36,668 nt of DNA from Priapulus caudatus (GCF_000485595.1 NW_014577166.1:381727-418394), one strand, 5' to 3'. Positions 24,701 to 29,022 are shown, numbered from the stretch's first letter. Notes: generated by a model not told the origin, from the letters alone. Numbers and translations: made by a program.

Positions 24701-27205
24701 TATTAGCTACACAGTTGCATTAAGCAGGGTTTACACTACCGACTTTATGTTAGCGAATTGGCGAATTGGACCAATTTTGCAATTTGGCAACTTCGAGTTG
24801 GCGAAAATAGAACATCTTGTAATTTCCCAACTAGTTGCTATCGATCGGTTGGTCGCGCAACTTTCGCGTTTACACTGCCGATTGTCGGTTGTATAGTTGC
24901 GAAGTTGGTCCAATTAGCCCATTCGCTAACATAAAGTCGGTAGTGTAAACCCAGCATTCGAATAGGCATTGGCGATCGGGAATTGTCGGGAGGGAAACGC
25001 CTTGTATTGAATGCAATGCAATTTAGTTAACCATAGGTGCAATGACGGTTCCATAACAGGAAAAATATATCCCAAGTTCAAACGTAGAAGTAGTGTTTCA
25101 ACGGTCGTTAAGTCGAGTGATGGCCTATTTGATTACCCAGTCCCTAACCCAGTGAGCTCTGCCACTGATAGTGGATTGGCTTTATGAGGGTTATTGTGCT
25201 TCTGATGGTTATCATGAGGGGGGATGCTTTTCCTACTGACTCAGTAGCAACTATGGATTCTCCTATCCTCAAGTAACAGCTTCAGCCTATTAACATTTTA
25301 ACAAGTACATAAACTAAAGCTAGGGAAGCCTGGGTGTTTTTTGTGTGTGTGCACGCGTGCACGCGTGCGTGCGTGCGTGTGTTCATGCAAAAAGTGACAA
25401 TTTTATAGTTGAACTGAGATTTCAAGAGTTGAGTTAAAATTGTTAGATTACATGACATTGCATATAGTGAGTAAATTATATTAAACATCTATGCCCTGAT
25501 GTGCTAGCCAGGCCTTTCCTCTGTGCTTAAGCAATAATTGCGTTATTATGTAATACCCATATGCATTATATAATATGGCTTATTGAAACGGTAAGTTACT
25601 AGGATTCAAGCAATAACAATTGCATGGTTTTGCCATACGCATGTTTACGTGGCTAGGTACAGCTTTTGGGCAGTTTTGTTATTACCCTCATTACACACAC
25701 ACATTACAAAATGAATAGAAATGGTATTGAAAGTAAATACATTAGGAGGTTAGCCACCAGGTTTTTATGTCTCGTATGTTAAAAAAAAATTTTTATTTGT
25801 ACATGTATGTAAACCATATGCATGCCAGAGTGGGTTGTGACATCTATCAATTGGTCGTTTGCTTGCATTTTACTAACCTCATCTTTTCACTTGCATTCTT
25901 TAGCCCTTCCCGCTTACTACAAACCAGTTAGTGAGCATTTTGCATTGGTGGTGTACTCATGCTTTAGCGGTTCCTAATCTTGCTGCACGTTTAGCTTGGC
26001 AATCGCCGTACTGGTTCCTAGTTTGTATTTATTGTGAATATTTGGTGCAATCTTTTATTTTGCATTCAATGTGGTATCCTGTATATATTACATTCAGTGT
26101 GGACAGTTGCCCTCTGTCTAGTTTGCTGGGCACTGTGGTTCGATGTCTAGTTTCTTGGTCACTATAGTTTGTTTTTAAATTGCCAGCTAATATAGTTGGG
26201 CTGTCTGTCTAGTTTGCCAGTTACTGTGGTTGGCTGTCTAGTTTGCCAGACACTGTGATTGACTTACTATTCTGCCAGACACTGTGATTGACTTTCAATT
26301 CTGCAAGACAATGTGATTGACTTTCTAGTTTGCCAGACAATGTTTGGCTGTCTAGTTTGTCAGATACTGTGGTTGGCTGTTTGGCCTACCAGACAATGTG
26401 ATTGGCTCTCTAGTTTGCCAGATACCATGGTCAGTAATCTAGTTTGCCAGACACCGTGGGAGGGATTGTATTCTAATGATTTCATCCGTTGCAGTATCGA
26501 AAATGGATGACCTGCCGGAAGTGAAGGCGACCAATTTGTTTCGCAACCAGTTGCTGTGCTCGCCGCCGCCAACCACCACCAGCTCTGCGGGCATGTCGAA
26601 GATGAGCGCTCGCTCGATGAGCGAGTCTGGCATGCCCACTGTCAGGGTTCAGGGGCCTTCCAGTCCACGGGTGAGTCCAGGCGGCATGAGATCAAAACTG
26701 TGATGAAAGGCAAAAGTGAAAGCGATGGAAAGTGGTAGCGAGTAGAGTGGATGCGTGTGTGCGTGTGCATGCGTGTGGGTGGGTGTGTTCGTTTGTGCGT
26801 GCGTGCGTGCGTGTGGGTGGGTGGGTGTGTTTGTGCATGCGTGCGTGCGTGTGGGTGGGTGGCTGTGTTCATGCGTGCGTGCGTGTGGGTGGGTGGCTGT
26901 GTTCGTGCGTGCGTGCGTGTGGGTGGGTGGCTGTGTTCATGCGTGCGTGTGGGTGGGTGGCTGTGTTCGTGCGCATGTGCAGTGATTGAGTGAGTGAGTG
27001 GAGTGAGTGGATGGCAAGTCGTACTGCTTTGCGTACGGAACGACCTCGATAGCTGCGCCGCGTAGGTGTGGCGTACCATAAGTGTGTGCATGTGTGTGCG
27101 TGCGTGCGCGTCTAACGCGCTCCTGCGTCTCTCCTTCAGCCCGTGCCGGATCACAAACACCAGCAGGAGAAGAAGAGCTTGTTGCAGAAGTTACTCAGCG
27201 AGTGA
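355..27205 (+). CDS. NCOA: p160 nuclear receptor coactivator (NCOA/SRC/Taiman-like), whole gene span, 5'-truncated
   Basis: p160 coactivators bind ligand-activated nuclear receptors and bHLH-PAS factors in the nucleus through LXXLL helices and recruit CBP/p300 and methyltransferases. The sequence shows, in order: the end of PAS-A, a linker exon containing SFNCRLLLK (vertebrate p160 proteins have a similar HTFNCRMLVK), YESMQ before PAS-B (vertebrate YETMQ), SLVCVARKIP and QFTTQQDTSGKI (PAS-B start), LYRFAS and TSKLFSSQ (PAS-B end), LXXLL motifs, Gln-rich exons, and the C-terminal block ATNLFRNQL (vertebrate GGNLFPNQL). Splice phases match at all junctions but one. The bHLH exons lie upstream of the window. 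Three defects as assembled: frame changes in exon 8349-9264, a probable missing exon between 16388 and 18146, and an inverted half-exon at 22191-22287. The family assignment is firm; which invertebrate lineage is unknown. Confidence 0.93.
484..1765 (+). other. Intron with no recognisable content
   Basis: AT-rich intron between PAS-A and the linker exon. It has a poly-G run near 633-643 and short chance ORFs only. I see no gene, RNA or mobile element with identifiable ends. Confidence 0.7.
1766..1876 (+). CDS. NCOA: NCOA exon: PAS-A/PAS-B linker
   Basis: The acceptor is tttctgtgttcag ending at 1765 and the donor is ACAG|GTAAGC at 1877. Length is 111 nt, phase 1 at both ends, joining to both neighbours in frame (ACA Thr at the 5' junction, GGA Gly at the 3' junction). 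The peptide DKEVNWLSSENSNSKSR followed by SFNCRLLLK aligns with the p160 segment SW..NETQRQKSHTFNCRMLMK that follows PAS-A. The acceptor could also be read 3 nt later (cag at 1766-1768), removing one codon without changing frame. The last 12 bases and the donor are the first unit of a long tandem array. Confidence 0.9.
1865..2385 (+). repeat. 35-bp minisatellite whose unit contains the exon's splice donor
   Basis: About 15 tandem units of the type GGGATGAGAACACAGGTAAG followed by CACGATTAGAGGGGT. The unit GTs sit at 1877, 1912, 1947, 1982, 2017, 2052 and 2087, exactly 35 bases apart; later units are more diverged. The first unit is the real exon end plus 5' splice site, so 12-13 intact copies of CAG|GTAAG or near it follow the true donor. 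In the exon frame each unit has a TAG, so extension past the first donor would truncate the protein. Confidence 0.95.
2386..2778 (+). other. Remainder of intron before the YESMQ exon
   Basis: Unique AT-rich intron ending in a (T/G)-rich tract and the acceptor gtgtgtttttctgcag at 2778. No gene or repeat with clear boundaries is visible. Confidence 0.7.
2779..2889 (+). CDS. NCOA: NCOA exon: segment leading into PAS-B
   Basis: Acceptor tttttctgcag at 2778 and donor TCAG|GTGAGT at 2890. 111 nt, phase 1 in and out. The peptide reads MELQHRQVSPQYESMQISAV and continues PLPYSGDKSDEESLGS. QYESMQ..AV.LP followed by an acidic stretch matches vertebrate p160 RYETMQCFAVSQP...EEGEDLQS. The internal ATG is not a start: the exon opens with two bases that complete a split glycine codon. 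Confidence 0.92.
3330..3386 (+). pseudogene. Decayed partial duplicate of the PAS-B exon start
   Basis: The sequence at 3341-3386 (gacag|AGGGGCCCGTGAGTCTGG and on to GATCCCTC) resembles the true exon start at 3581-3628 (cacag|AGGAATCTGCGAGTCTGG and on to GATCCCTC), including the acceptor AG. In frame it reads GPVSLVCVEREIP against ESASLVCVARKIP. After about 41 exon-like bases it runs into the CT-rich tract with no donor, so it is read as a non-functional tandem duplicate. It could act as a decoy 3' splice site. Confidence 0.75.
3386..3560. repeat. CT-rich microsatellite tract
   Basis: Nearly pure pyrimidine (CTCT, CCCT, CCTT runs) between the decayed exon copy and the real exon. It could serve as an unusually long polypyrimidine tract for the acceptor at 3584. 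Confidence 0.9.
3585..3830 (+). CDS. NCOA: NCOA exon: N-terminal part of PAS-B
   Basis: Acceptor catctctcacag at 3584, donor GAAG|GTAGGG at 3831, 246 nt, phase 1 to 1. It encodes SLVCVARKIPPNEQKIELTG then VEQFTTQQDTSGKILALDAT and KDLVGRQIQDFYH. These match the p160 PAS-B opening (S.ICVARR. .. ESFTTRQDLSGKI..IDT... ED.VRRCIQRF.). The divergence from vertebrates is what an invertebrate orthologue would show. This is one of the two most diagnostic exons in the window. Confidence 0.95.
3831..5252 (+). other. Intron containing the E-box minisatellite
   Basis: The first 400 bases are unique, with no feature seen. The remainder is mostly the 27-bp array (4236-5215), reaching to within about 40 bases of the acceptor at 5252. 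Confidence 0.8.
4236..5215 (+). repeat. 27-bp minisatellite with a CACGTG E-box in most units
   Basis: The unit is GTTAGAAGTTACCTGTGACC followed by ACGTGTC. By eye there are more than 20 copies of CACGTG. Because 27 is a multiple of 3, both strands stay open for long stretches (SLEVTCDHV repeats); these are not genes. Two longer blocks with GCTGATCTTC...TATATTGACCA (near 4376-4410 and 5040-5075), and a related pair at 5145-5240, show a higher-order structure. Units at 4740-4930 carry scattered one-base insertions, unlike the cleaner units at 4500-4730. Confidence 0.95.
5253..5400 (+). CDS. NCOA: NCOA exon: C-terminal part of PAS-B
   Basis: Acceptor cttttttcgctttcgcag at 5252, donor ATCAG|GTGAGA at 5401, 148 nt, phase 1 in and phase 2 out. 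It encodes GKSISGLYRFASPRTS, then TSKLFSSQVNVEPEFIISTH. Vertebrate p160 proteins have VYRFSLSDGT...[21 protein letters not shown] at the same place, so both register and order agree. Confidence 0.95.
5425..7455 (+). repeat. 51-bp minisatellite, about 40 units
   Basis: Units of the form CTAGCTGTGAGACACACTCG then TTCTAGCTGCTAACACACTA and GTATTATAGGG; an alternating version has GCTTTATAGGG. The array starts about 25 bases after the splice donor at 5401. Many units carry random single-base insertions or deletions (for example AGCTGGCTAAC, GTGGAGACAC), a pattern typical of unpolished long-read sequence. Confidence 0.95.
7456..8110 (+). repeat. 35-bp minisatellite derived from the 51-bp family
   Basis: Units of the type GCTAACTGTAAGACACACTC followed by ATTCAGCTTAACAGT, about 18 copies. 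They share GCTAGCTGTAAGACACACTC with the preceding array and look like a shortened form of it. From about 7780 onward the copies are clean, unlike the noisy units before that. Confidence 0.93.
8349..9264 (+). CDS. NCOA: NCOA exon: post-PAS and first LXXLL motifs, frame disrupted
   Basis: Acceptor ctcgctgctcgcag at 8348 and donor CTGAAG|GTGAGT at 9265. Joined to the previous exon (AG+G = Arg) it begins RDNDVALSLQKRRAAFQAAE, and it ends GDDSDKKMNSNPLLK in the same frame as the next exon. In between, the most protein-like readings sit in different frames: QVASGDFLSHSSSWGAFAAS near 8452-8520, FGPDDLTFDLNFL near 8620-8660, MQMYANNNNNETAK near 8870-8911 and NPHNTILKELLNQDDDE near 9030-9080. LKELL at 9048-9062 is a classical NR box. 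Several one-base indels are the simplest explanation (very GC-rich, next to a noisy array). Unrecognised introns or a real pseudogene are less likely. Confidence 0.75.
9255..9740 (+). repeat. ~70-bp minisatellite that repeats the exon's splice donor
   Basis: Seven diverged units, each with a donor-like start (GAAG|GTGAGTG), a CGCGTCAC/GCACGC stretch, a GGGGGAGGGGGGACCCGGTC block and CATCATTGAAATCGTTGAAG. Donor-like GTs recur at 9265 (the real one), 9347, 9418, 9481, 9555, 9629 and 9702. The copy at 9476-9486 reads CTGAAGGTGAG, the same as the true site. Confidence 0.9.
9741..11074 (+). other. Intron, mostly unique; possible old dispersed repeat at 9895-10130
   Basis: No gene seen. The stretch with GTCAAGCTGAGCTATTGCC followed by CCGTCCGTCCTCGTCAACAT resembles a dispersed repeat I recall from molluscan and other lophotrochozoan genomes, but I could not find its ends. 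A CTCF-like motif lies at 10450-10466 on the minus strand. Confidence 0.45.
11067..11253 (+). mobile_element. hAT-type MITE with 8-bp target site duplication
   Basis: The element is 11075-11245 (171 bp). It begins CAGGGGTTCTTAACC and ends GGTTAAGAACCACTG, terminal inverted repeats that match at 14 of 15 positions. The same 8 bases, CTCTAAAG, lie directly outside both ends (11067-11074 and 11246-11253). An 8-bp duplication and CAG..TTCTTAACC termini are typical of hAT (Charlie-type) elements. There is no transposase, so it is non-autonomous. Confidence 0.92.
11254..11935 (+). other. Intron, unique sequence
   Basis: No feature with support was found. It ends in an AT-rich stretch (11765-11890) before the triplet repeat. 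Confidence 0.6.
11936..12228 (+). repeat. Imperfect CAG/AGC triplet repeat
   Basis: About 290 bases of CAG/AGC with TAG, GGC and AAC interruptions, ending about 55 bases before the acceptor at 12282. All the long open frames (poly-Ser, poly-Ala, poly-Leu on the other strand) come from the repeat. The Gln frame is broken by many TAG triplets, and the Ser frame is closed by a stop before the exon. Confidence 0.9.
12283..12393 (+). CDS. NCOA: NCOA exon: completes LKQLL NR box
   Basis: Acceptor cgtttccgttgcag at 12282, donor TCCAAG|GTACGT at 12394, 111 nt, phase 0 to 0. It encodes QLLSEKTEEDEEPKPYEMLL, then SQLINEPLSAGNPVNSK. With the end of the previous exon (SNPLLK) it makes LLKQLLSE, an LXXLL receptor-binding motif split by an intron. 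YEMLLSQLI is a second, non-canonical leucine helix. Confidence 0.9.
12394..13127 (+). other. Intron with GT-rich microsatellite
   Basis: A tandem-like GCGCATTCCA(C/G)TGT..GTCTCGCGCACGC motif occurs about three times at 12425-12545. A (TG/TGCG)n microsatellite is at 12696-12760. No gene is seen. Confidence 0.75.
13128..14039 (+). CDS. NCOA: NCOA exon: large receptor-interaction exon with LTKLL and candidate AD1 helix
   Basis: Acceptor cgtttcttcgagcag at 13127, donor CTGCAG|GTACGC at 14040. 912 nt, 304 codons, phase 0 to 0, with an uninterrupted frame. Visible motifs: VLQKNQILTKLLSQPYKQL (LXXLL, LTKLL at 13401-13415), SALMEKLLENN (MXXLL variant), short poly-Gln, Gly/Ala/Pro-rich spacers, and MEMDWVVSEVPDSSGDVLLQ leading into QIVAEVLQLQQEMN, an amphipathic acidic-leucine helix that could be the CBP/p300-binding AD1. 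The AD1 reading is inference. The opposite strand is open by composition only. Confidence 0.93.
14055..14165 (+). repeat. (TG)n/(TGCG)n microsatellite
   Basis: GT-rich repeat starting about 15 bases after the splice donor at 14040. Confidence 0.9.
14218..14410. mobile_element. MITE with about 20-bp inverted ends
   Basis: The left end GTACTGTATCTACTCGTGTA is mirrored by the right end, whose reverse complement reads GTACTGTATTTACTCGTGTA (19 of 20). The motif GTGTATAAGTCGCA recurs inside. No coding capacity. The superfamily is not assigned; a TA target duplication is possible but not provable inside the palindromic GTAC ends. Confidence 0.8.
14534..14647 (+). CDS. NCOA: NCOA exon: LKKLL NR box and SUMO-type site
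   Basis: Acceptor ttttgttttgtag at 14533, donor TACTCG|GTACGT at 14648, 114 nt, phase 0 to 0. It encodes ELKKLLKTEEHNPGNEMGHV and KSEADTSGLPGLDSEPYS. LKKLL (14537-14551) is a canonical LXXLL. HVKSEAD fits the sumoylation consensus (hydrophobic-K-x-E); vertebrate p160 proteins have similar IKQE/VKSE-type sites near their NR boxes. Confidence 0.9.
14648..15530 (+). other. Intron, unique sequence
   Basis: No supported feature. Short ORFs here lack splice or protein signals. Confidence 0.6.
15535..16135 (+). repeat. 47-bp minisatellite
   Basis: About 12 units of GTAGGTATGTTTTGCCTCTT then TCACATTTATTTACAATGCC and TGCAAGC. Each unit carries AG|GTATGT or AG|GTATAT, a donor-like motif, but no exon sequence is repeated. 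A C-homopolymer follows at 16152-16166, just before the acceptor at 16215. Confidence 0.92.
16216..16387 (+). CDS. NCOA: NCOA exon: Gln/Pro-rich segment
   Basis: Acceptor ctttctctccccacag at 16215, donor CAGCCG|G with GTAAGC from 16388, 172 nt, phase 0 in and phase 1 out. It encodes NVGTSQHQTPPQYAMPPAYS, then SANHFGPPQQGQQQRFPTAQ. There is no motif beyond low-complexity activation-domain composition. Phase 1 out does not match the phase 0 start of the next exon found (18147). Confidence 0.85.
16388..18146 (+). other. Intron(s) with assembly gap; probable missing exon
   Basis: A small exon with phase 1 start and phase 0 end is required here to keep frame. I could not find a convincing one; the N gap is one place it could be. 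Also present: a (TA)n tract (17694-17717) and GT-rich microsatellites (17030-17085). The remaining sequence is unremarkable. Confidence 0.6.
16619..16668. other. Assembly gap (50 N)
   Basis: Fifty Ns flanked on both sides by TA-rich repeats, so the true gap length is unknown. Confidence 1.
18147..18233 (+). CDS. NCOA: NCOA exon: short Gln/Asn-rich segment
   Basis: Acceptor gattatttctgggtag at 18146, donor GCGCAG|GTACCT at 18234. 87 nt read in phase 0 gives VPPQQQHAQNYHWNVQRNSQ and MNPSSLSAQ, which joins in frame to YGSGRPMAIQ of the next exon. The alternative phase 1 reading is also open but would put the next exon in a frame that does not look like protein. Confidence 0.82.
18234..20935 (+). 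other. Long intron, mostly unique
   Basis: Contains (TC)n at 18244-18260, a (GTGGCG)n-like stretch at 18596-18625, (GTGC)n at 18788-18838, a 55-base hairpin at 19063-19117 and a homopolymer-rich stretch near 20050. No coding exon or RNA gene is recognised. Confidence 0.6.
19063..19117. repeat. 55-base near-perfect inverted repeat (hairpin)
   Basis: ATCAAGAGCGTAT..AGAAGGTAA is followed after a short AT spacer by its near-exact reverse complement TTACCTTCT..ATACGCTCTTGAT. It has no protein context and could be a tiny foldback element. Confidence 0.85.
20936..21560 (+). repeat. Hexamer-based ACGTGT minisatellite
   Basis: Built from blocks such as TGTGTACGTGTGCACGTCCC + GACG (24 bp) and TGTGTACGTGTCCCAACG (18 bp). 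Block lengths are multiples of 6, so several frames on both strands stay open for more than 200 codons; none is a gene. It ends about 55 bases before the acceptor at 21614 and holds dozens of ACGTG cores. Confidence 0.95.
21615..21752 (+). CDS. NCOA: NCOA exon, first part: poly-Gln
   Basis: Acceptor gcgtgttttctgcag at 21614. It encodes YGSGRPMAIQRTFSTPGGIQ, PIRAGGQNSFPE and then a run of about 14 Gln (CAG, one CAA). At 21753 the 39-bp repeat begins and no usable donor follows. The second half of this exon is read on the opposite strand at 22191-22287. If 21753-22287 is flipped, the final CAG joins directly to TAC of that part in frame. Confidence 0.85.
21753..22065 (+). repeat. 39-bp minisatellite, 8 units
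   Basis: Units of GAGGGAATGGTACTTAATAA followed by TGATGTCGATCGCTGGTAC. The first five are identical or nearly so; unit 7 is 40 bp. Read in frame after the poly-Gln they give EGMVLNNDVDRWY repeats until a stop near 22005, but this is believed to be intron placed in the wrong orientation. One more unit lies at 22288-22326, and diverged inverted copies lie at 22327-22430. Confidence 0.95.
22191..22287 (-). CDS. NCOA: NCOA exon, second part, inverted relative to the gene
   Basis: Read on the minus strand from 22287, it encodes YPPTSVQSPVNMYHPGLVGP then GVPRVQRTISDP and one base (G), followed by a good donor GTGAGC (22190-22185). The composition is that of the neighbouring Pro-rich exons. The phase 1 end fits the next plus-strand exon at 22484 (G+GC = Gly), and TAC at 22287 fits the end of the poly-Gln at 21752. 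No other minus-strand gene explains it. It is read as part of this gene in flipped orientation, by assembly error or real inversion. Confidence 0.8.
22484..22748 (+). CDS. NCOA: NCOA exon: Pro/Met-rich segment
   Basis: Acceptor cgcccttccgcgttgcag at 22483, donor GCGAGAGG|GTGCGT at 22749, 265 nt, phase 1 in and phase 2 out. It encodes RTASPRAAPNAMQFVPPGGD and, further on, SPSYSMQMDGRHFNF-type sequence ending YQMYNQHPGMDARG. (At that point the exact residues are HSAPSYSMQMDGRHFNFETA.) The phase 1 start has no partner in plus-strand sequence just upstream, but fits the inverted half-exon. No domain is recognised beyond activation-domain composition. Confidence 0.88.
22749..23132 (+). other. Short AT-rich intron with TA and TG microsatellites
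   Basis: Contains (TA)n at 22921-22939 and TGTGTGCACATGCACAC/GCACACACAC inverted simple sequence around 22960-23005, then a GTGCGTGT tract to 23100. No gene. Confidence 0.8.
23133..23539 (+). CDS. NCOA: NCOA exon: STSEYVRQELR block and Gln/Pro-rich activation domain
   Basis: Acceptor gtcgcttccgcag at 23132, donor TTCG|GTAATT at 23540, 407 nt, phase 2 in (GG+G) and phase 1 out. It encodes NGRMQPTSQAGPLASTSEYV then RQELRALCNNRTQQQ, several poly-Gln runs separated by PPTP and THTP-like spacers, and finally NDLADLDSLLQDLADPFG, an acidic leucine-rich helix. The charged TSEYVRQELRA helix stands out from the low-complexity surroundings; I believe it is shared with invertebrate Taiman-type proteins, from memory only. 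Ignoring the donor, the frame stops at 23546-23548. Confidence 0.9.
23580..23964. mobile_element. Non-autonomous DNA transposon with CAGGGTTCGTACG ends
   Basis: The left end CAGGGTTCGTACG and right end CGTACGAACCCTG are perfect 13-bp inverted repeats. The interior has phrases like CCTGGAAAAATCCTGGAA and CCCGGGAAACTCCCGGGAAA seen in such families. It lies 40 bases after a splice donor. No clear 8-bp target duplication was seen. Confidence 0.8.
24210..24326 (+). CDS. NCOA: NCOA exon: Ser/Ala-rich then basic segment
   Basis: Acceptor ctttctttgcattgcacag at 24209, donor TTTCAA|GTAAAT at 24327, 117 nt, phase 1 to 1. It encodes GDAAAPTSASSSVSSAEGSA then VQHVRCEAKQRYAQFKQLS. It was chosen by phase and by the change in composition; no domain is recognised. 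Confidence 0.72.
24327..25903 (+). other. Intron with one MITE
   Basis: Apart from the MITE at 24725-24954 and a (GTGC)n microsatellite near 25345-25385, it is AT-rich unique sequence with no supported gene. Confidence 0.65.
24725..24954. mobile_element. MITE with 32-bp perfect terminal inverted repeats
   Basis: Left end (from 24728) GGGTTTACACTACCGACTTT + ATGTTAGCGAAT is perfectly mirrored at the right end (to 24952). The interior is AT-rich with further internal inverted phrases (TTTACACTNCCGA). There is no coding capacity. The target duplication and superfamily are unclear. Confidence 0.88.
25904..25930 (+). CDS. NCOA: NCOA 27-nt microexon
   Basis: Upstream lies a perfect branch-point consensus TACTAAC (25871-25877), then a pyrimidine-rich run and the acceptor ttgcattctttag at 25903. 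Downstream is a strong donor GTGAGC at 25931. The nine codons' worth of sequence is phase 1 in and phase 1 out, so inclusion or skipping keeps frame. Included, it adds TLPAYYKPV between KQLS and ISKMDD. It is too short for ORF-based detection. Real use is inferred from the splice signals and phase. Confidence 0.68.
26110..26460 (+). repeat. ~30-bp minisatellite before the C-terminal exon
   Basis: About ten diverged units of GTCTAGTTTGCCAGACACTG followed by TGATTGGCT, ending about 35 bases before the acceptor at 26494. Confidence 0.88.
26495..26670 (+). CDS. NCOA: NCOA exon: conserved C-terminal block
   Basis: Acceptor atttcatccgttgcag at 26494, donor CCACGG|GTGAGT at 26671, 176 nt, phase 1 in and phase 0 out. 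It encodes SKMDDLPEVKATNLFRNQLL then CSPPPTTTSSAGMSKMSARS. ATNLFRNQL corresponds to the GGNLFPNQL sequence near the C-terminus of vertebrate NCOA2/3, which fixes the 3' end of the gene as p160. Confidence 0.92.
26735..26985 (+). repeat. GTGCGTGC/GTGGGTGG minisatellite
   Basis: Units of about 30-46 bases built from GTGCGTGCGTGTGGGTGGGT + GGCTGTGTTCATGC. All three plus frames are open because TAA/TAG/TGA do not occur in the unit; these are not genes. Confidence 0.92.
27140..27205 (+). CDS. NCOA: NCOA last exon: terminal LXXLL and stop
   Basis: Acceptor gtctctccttcag at 27139. It encodes PVPDHKHQQEKKSLLQKLLS, E and TGA (27203-27205), phase 0. LLQKLL is an LXXLL motif at the very C-terminus. I recall a similar terminal helix in insect Taiman proteins, but this is memory and not checked. 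Note that GTGAGAG at 27202 could serve as a donor (phase 2), so an isoform with a further exon cannot be excluded. Confidence 0.85.
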   Translation, partial: PVPDHKHQQEKKSLLQKLLSE

Positions 27206-27549
27206 GAGAGCACGCGCGCCGCCGCCGCCGCCGCCGCCACCGCCGCACATACGAGCGAGCTAGAGAGCGGGCGCACGGACAGATGTGAGTGCACGCCCGC
27301 TCGCTCGCCAGCTGTCGTACAGCGGGAGGACGAGAGGAATCGTCCGAGACGGCGGCGTGTGGTCCCCGTGTCGGCGAGCGACCGCGGTGGAGGCTAGGGG
27401 GGCGCTGCGAGAGAGGTGGGCGGACCGTGGCGCGGTGAACAGACCCCTGCCGCCGGCTCCGCCTGGTGGTCGCCGTCCGAGATGCCGGCCAGTGTGGCGT
27501 GGCCGAGGAGAGCTGCGACTGACCGTGCTGCTCTGCGTGTTGATTGGAG

Positions 27550-27745
27550 AACCCAGCGATACTGTATGGTACCGGGAGCAGCCCGATACTGTTCGGTACC
27601 ATGGGCTGCCCAATACTGTACGGTACCGTGGGCAGCCCGATACTGTTCGGTACCGTGGGCAGACCGATACTCTTTGGTACCGTGGGCAGCCCGATACTGT
27701 TCAGTACTGTGAGCAGCCCGATACTGTACGGTACCGTTGGGAGAG
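27550..27745 (+). repeat. 27-bp minisatellite with GGTACC palindromes
   Basis: About seven units of CAGCCCGATACTGTTCGGTA followed by CCGTGGG. The length is a multiple of 3, which explains the open frames on both strands. It is placed in the presumed 3' UTR. Confidence 0.92.
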
Positions 27746-28349
27746 AAAAGCCGGCCAGTACCAAATTGCTGGCAGGTTCTACACACAGAGACAGCACTGC
27801 AACAAGTTTTCACCAACGCTGCGTGGCCGTGGATCCTAGGGACGACCGCCTCTGAGCTGACCAATGCTTTGTGGCCTAGTGCTCTCCATTACTGCCCCAT
27901 CACCGCAAGGCCAAGGCCTCACCATCACTGCCTGTTATTGCGCACAGTGGCCAGTACTTAGCACGTCTTATTTTGGGGGGCTCCGATCAGACCTGATATG
28001 AAAAACAACAATATGTAGGTGGATGCGTTTTACACTTGTATTTTACGTTTATATTTACTAAGTTTGTAACGAGATTTCGCAGTGAGAGAGCAGAGAAAGA
28101 GGTGAGGGGGTGGATGGGATGGTGTAAGAGATTGGCAGAGAACGAGATATTGGGGTGGAGAGAGACAGAGAGAGAGAGAGCGAGAGAGAGAGAGAGAGAG
28201 AGAGAAGAAAGAAAAAGAAAGCAATAGAAAAAAAAAGAGAAAGACATCTTCACGTCTGGGTCATGCAAATGTATTTCAAGCAGTCATCTTCCGATAGTAC
28301 ATTGAGAACGTTTGCACACACACACGGGGTTCATTTCACGTGTGTGTGC

Positions 28350-28388
<39 letters not shown>

Positions 28389-29022
28389 TGTGTGTGCACG
28401 CGGCACGTAGCAACGAGCTTGGGGCTGATTTCACGGCCGTGTTTCCTTTCCGTAGGGAATTTCTATGTCGTGGTTAGGTAATCCTGTGTGGCCGCAGCAG
28501 CCGCCGCGTTTTATCTGTCCATACTCTGTCGTCGTCGATGTGTAGAGGTGTGTGCCGTGTTTGTTTCACGCGCGGCCTCGGGCTGTGTGAAGACCGAGAG
28601 CGAGCGAGTGAGGCGGGGCAGCCACGCTGCCTTCCCAACCCTCCTTTAACCCTTTGTCATTCTCGTGCGACAACTTCCCTGTGACAGGTGTCAGGTGACA
28701 GTACGCAGGTGTCACTAGACGACACTGCACGCACATCTCTCCGCGGTTTAGAGAGCGGAAGTACTTTTCTCGTGCGCGGGTGGTTTTACCGGCGCCGTGT
28801 CCATTGTTAGGTGTTACTAGCTCCGCTTAGCTTCTGCCTTCGTCGACGTTGCTGTGAGAGTCGCTGTAGTAGTGGTAGAGGCCTCTGTGTGGCTGCCTCG
28901 AACGCCACGCGGCAGCCTAGGTTTTACGTTGTGCCCAGCGCTGCACTTTTAACACCCTACTCTGGCGGCGTACAACGAATGTCAGGCATGCCGCTTTCGA
29001 TGAACACTAGTTGTGTATTCTG

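Noticed and set aside
27285-27864. ORFs after the stop codon on both strands
   Set aside because: They depend on a 27-bp repeat and CCG-rich sequence; no acceptor in phase joins them to the gene.
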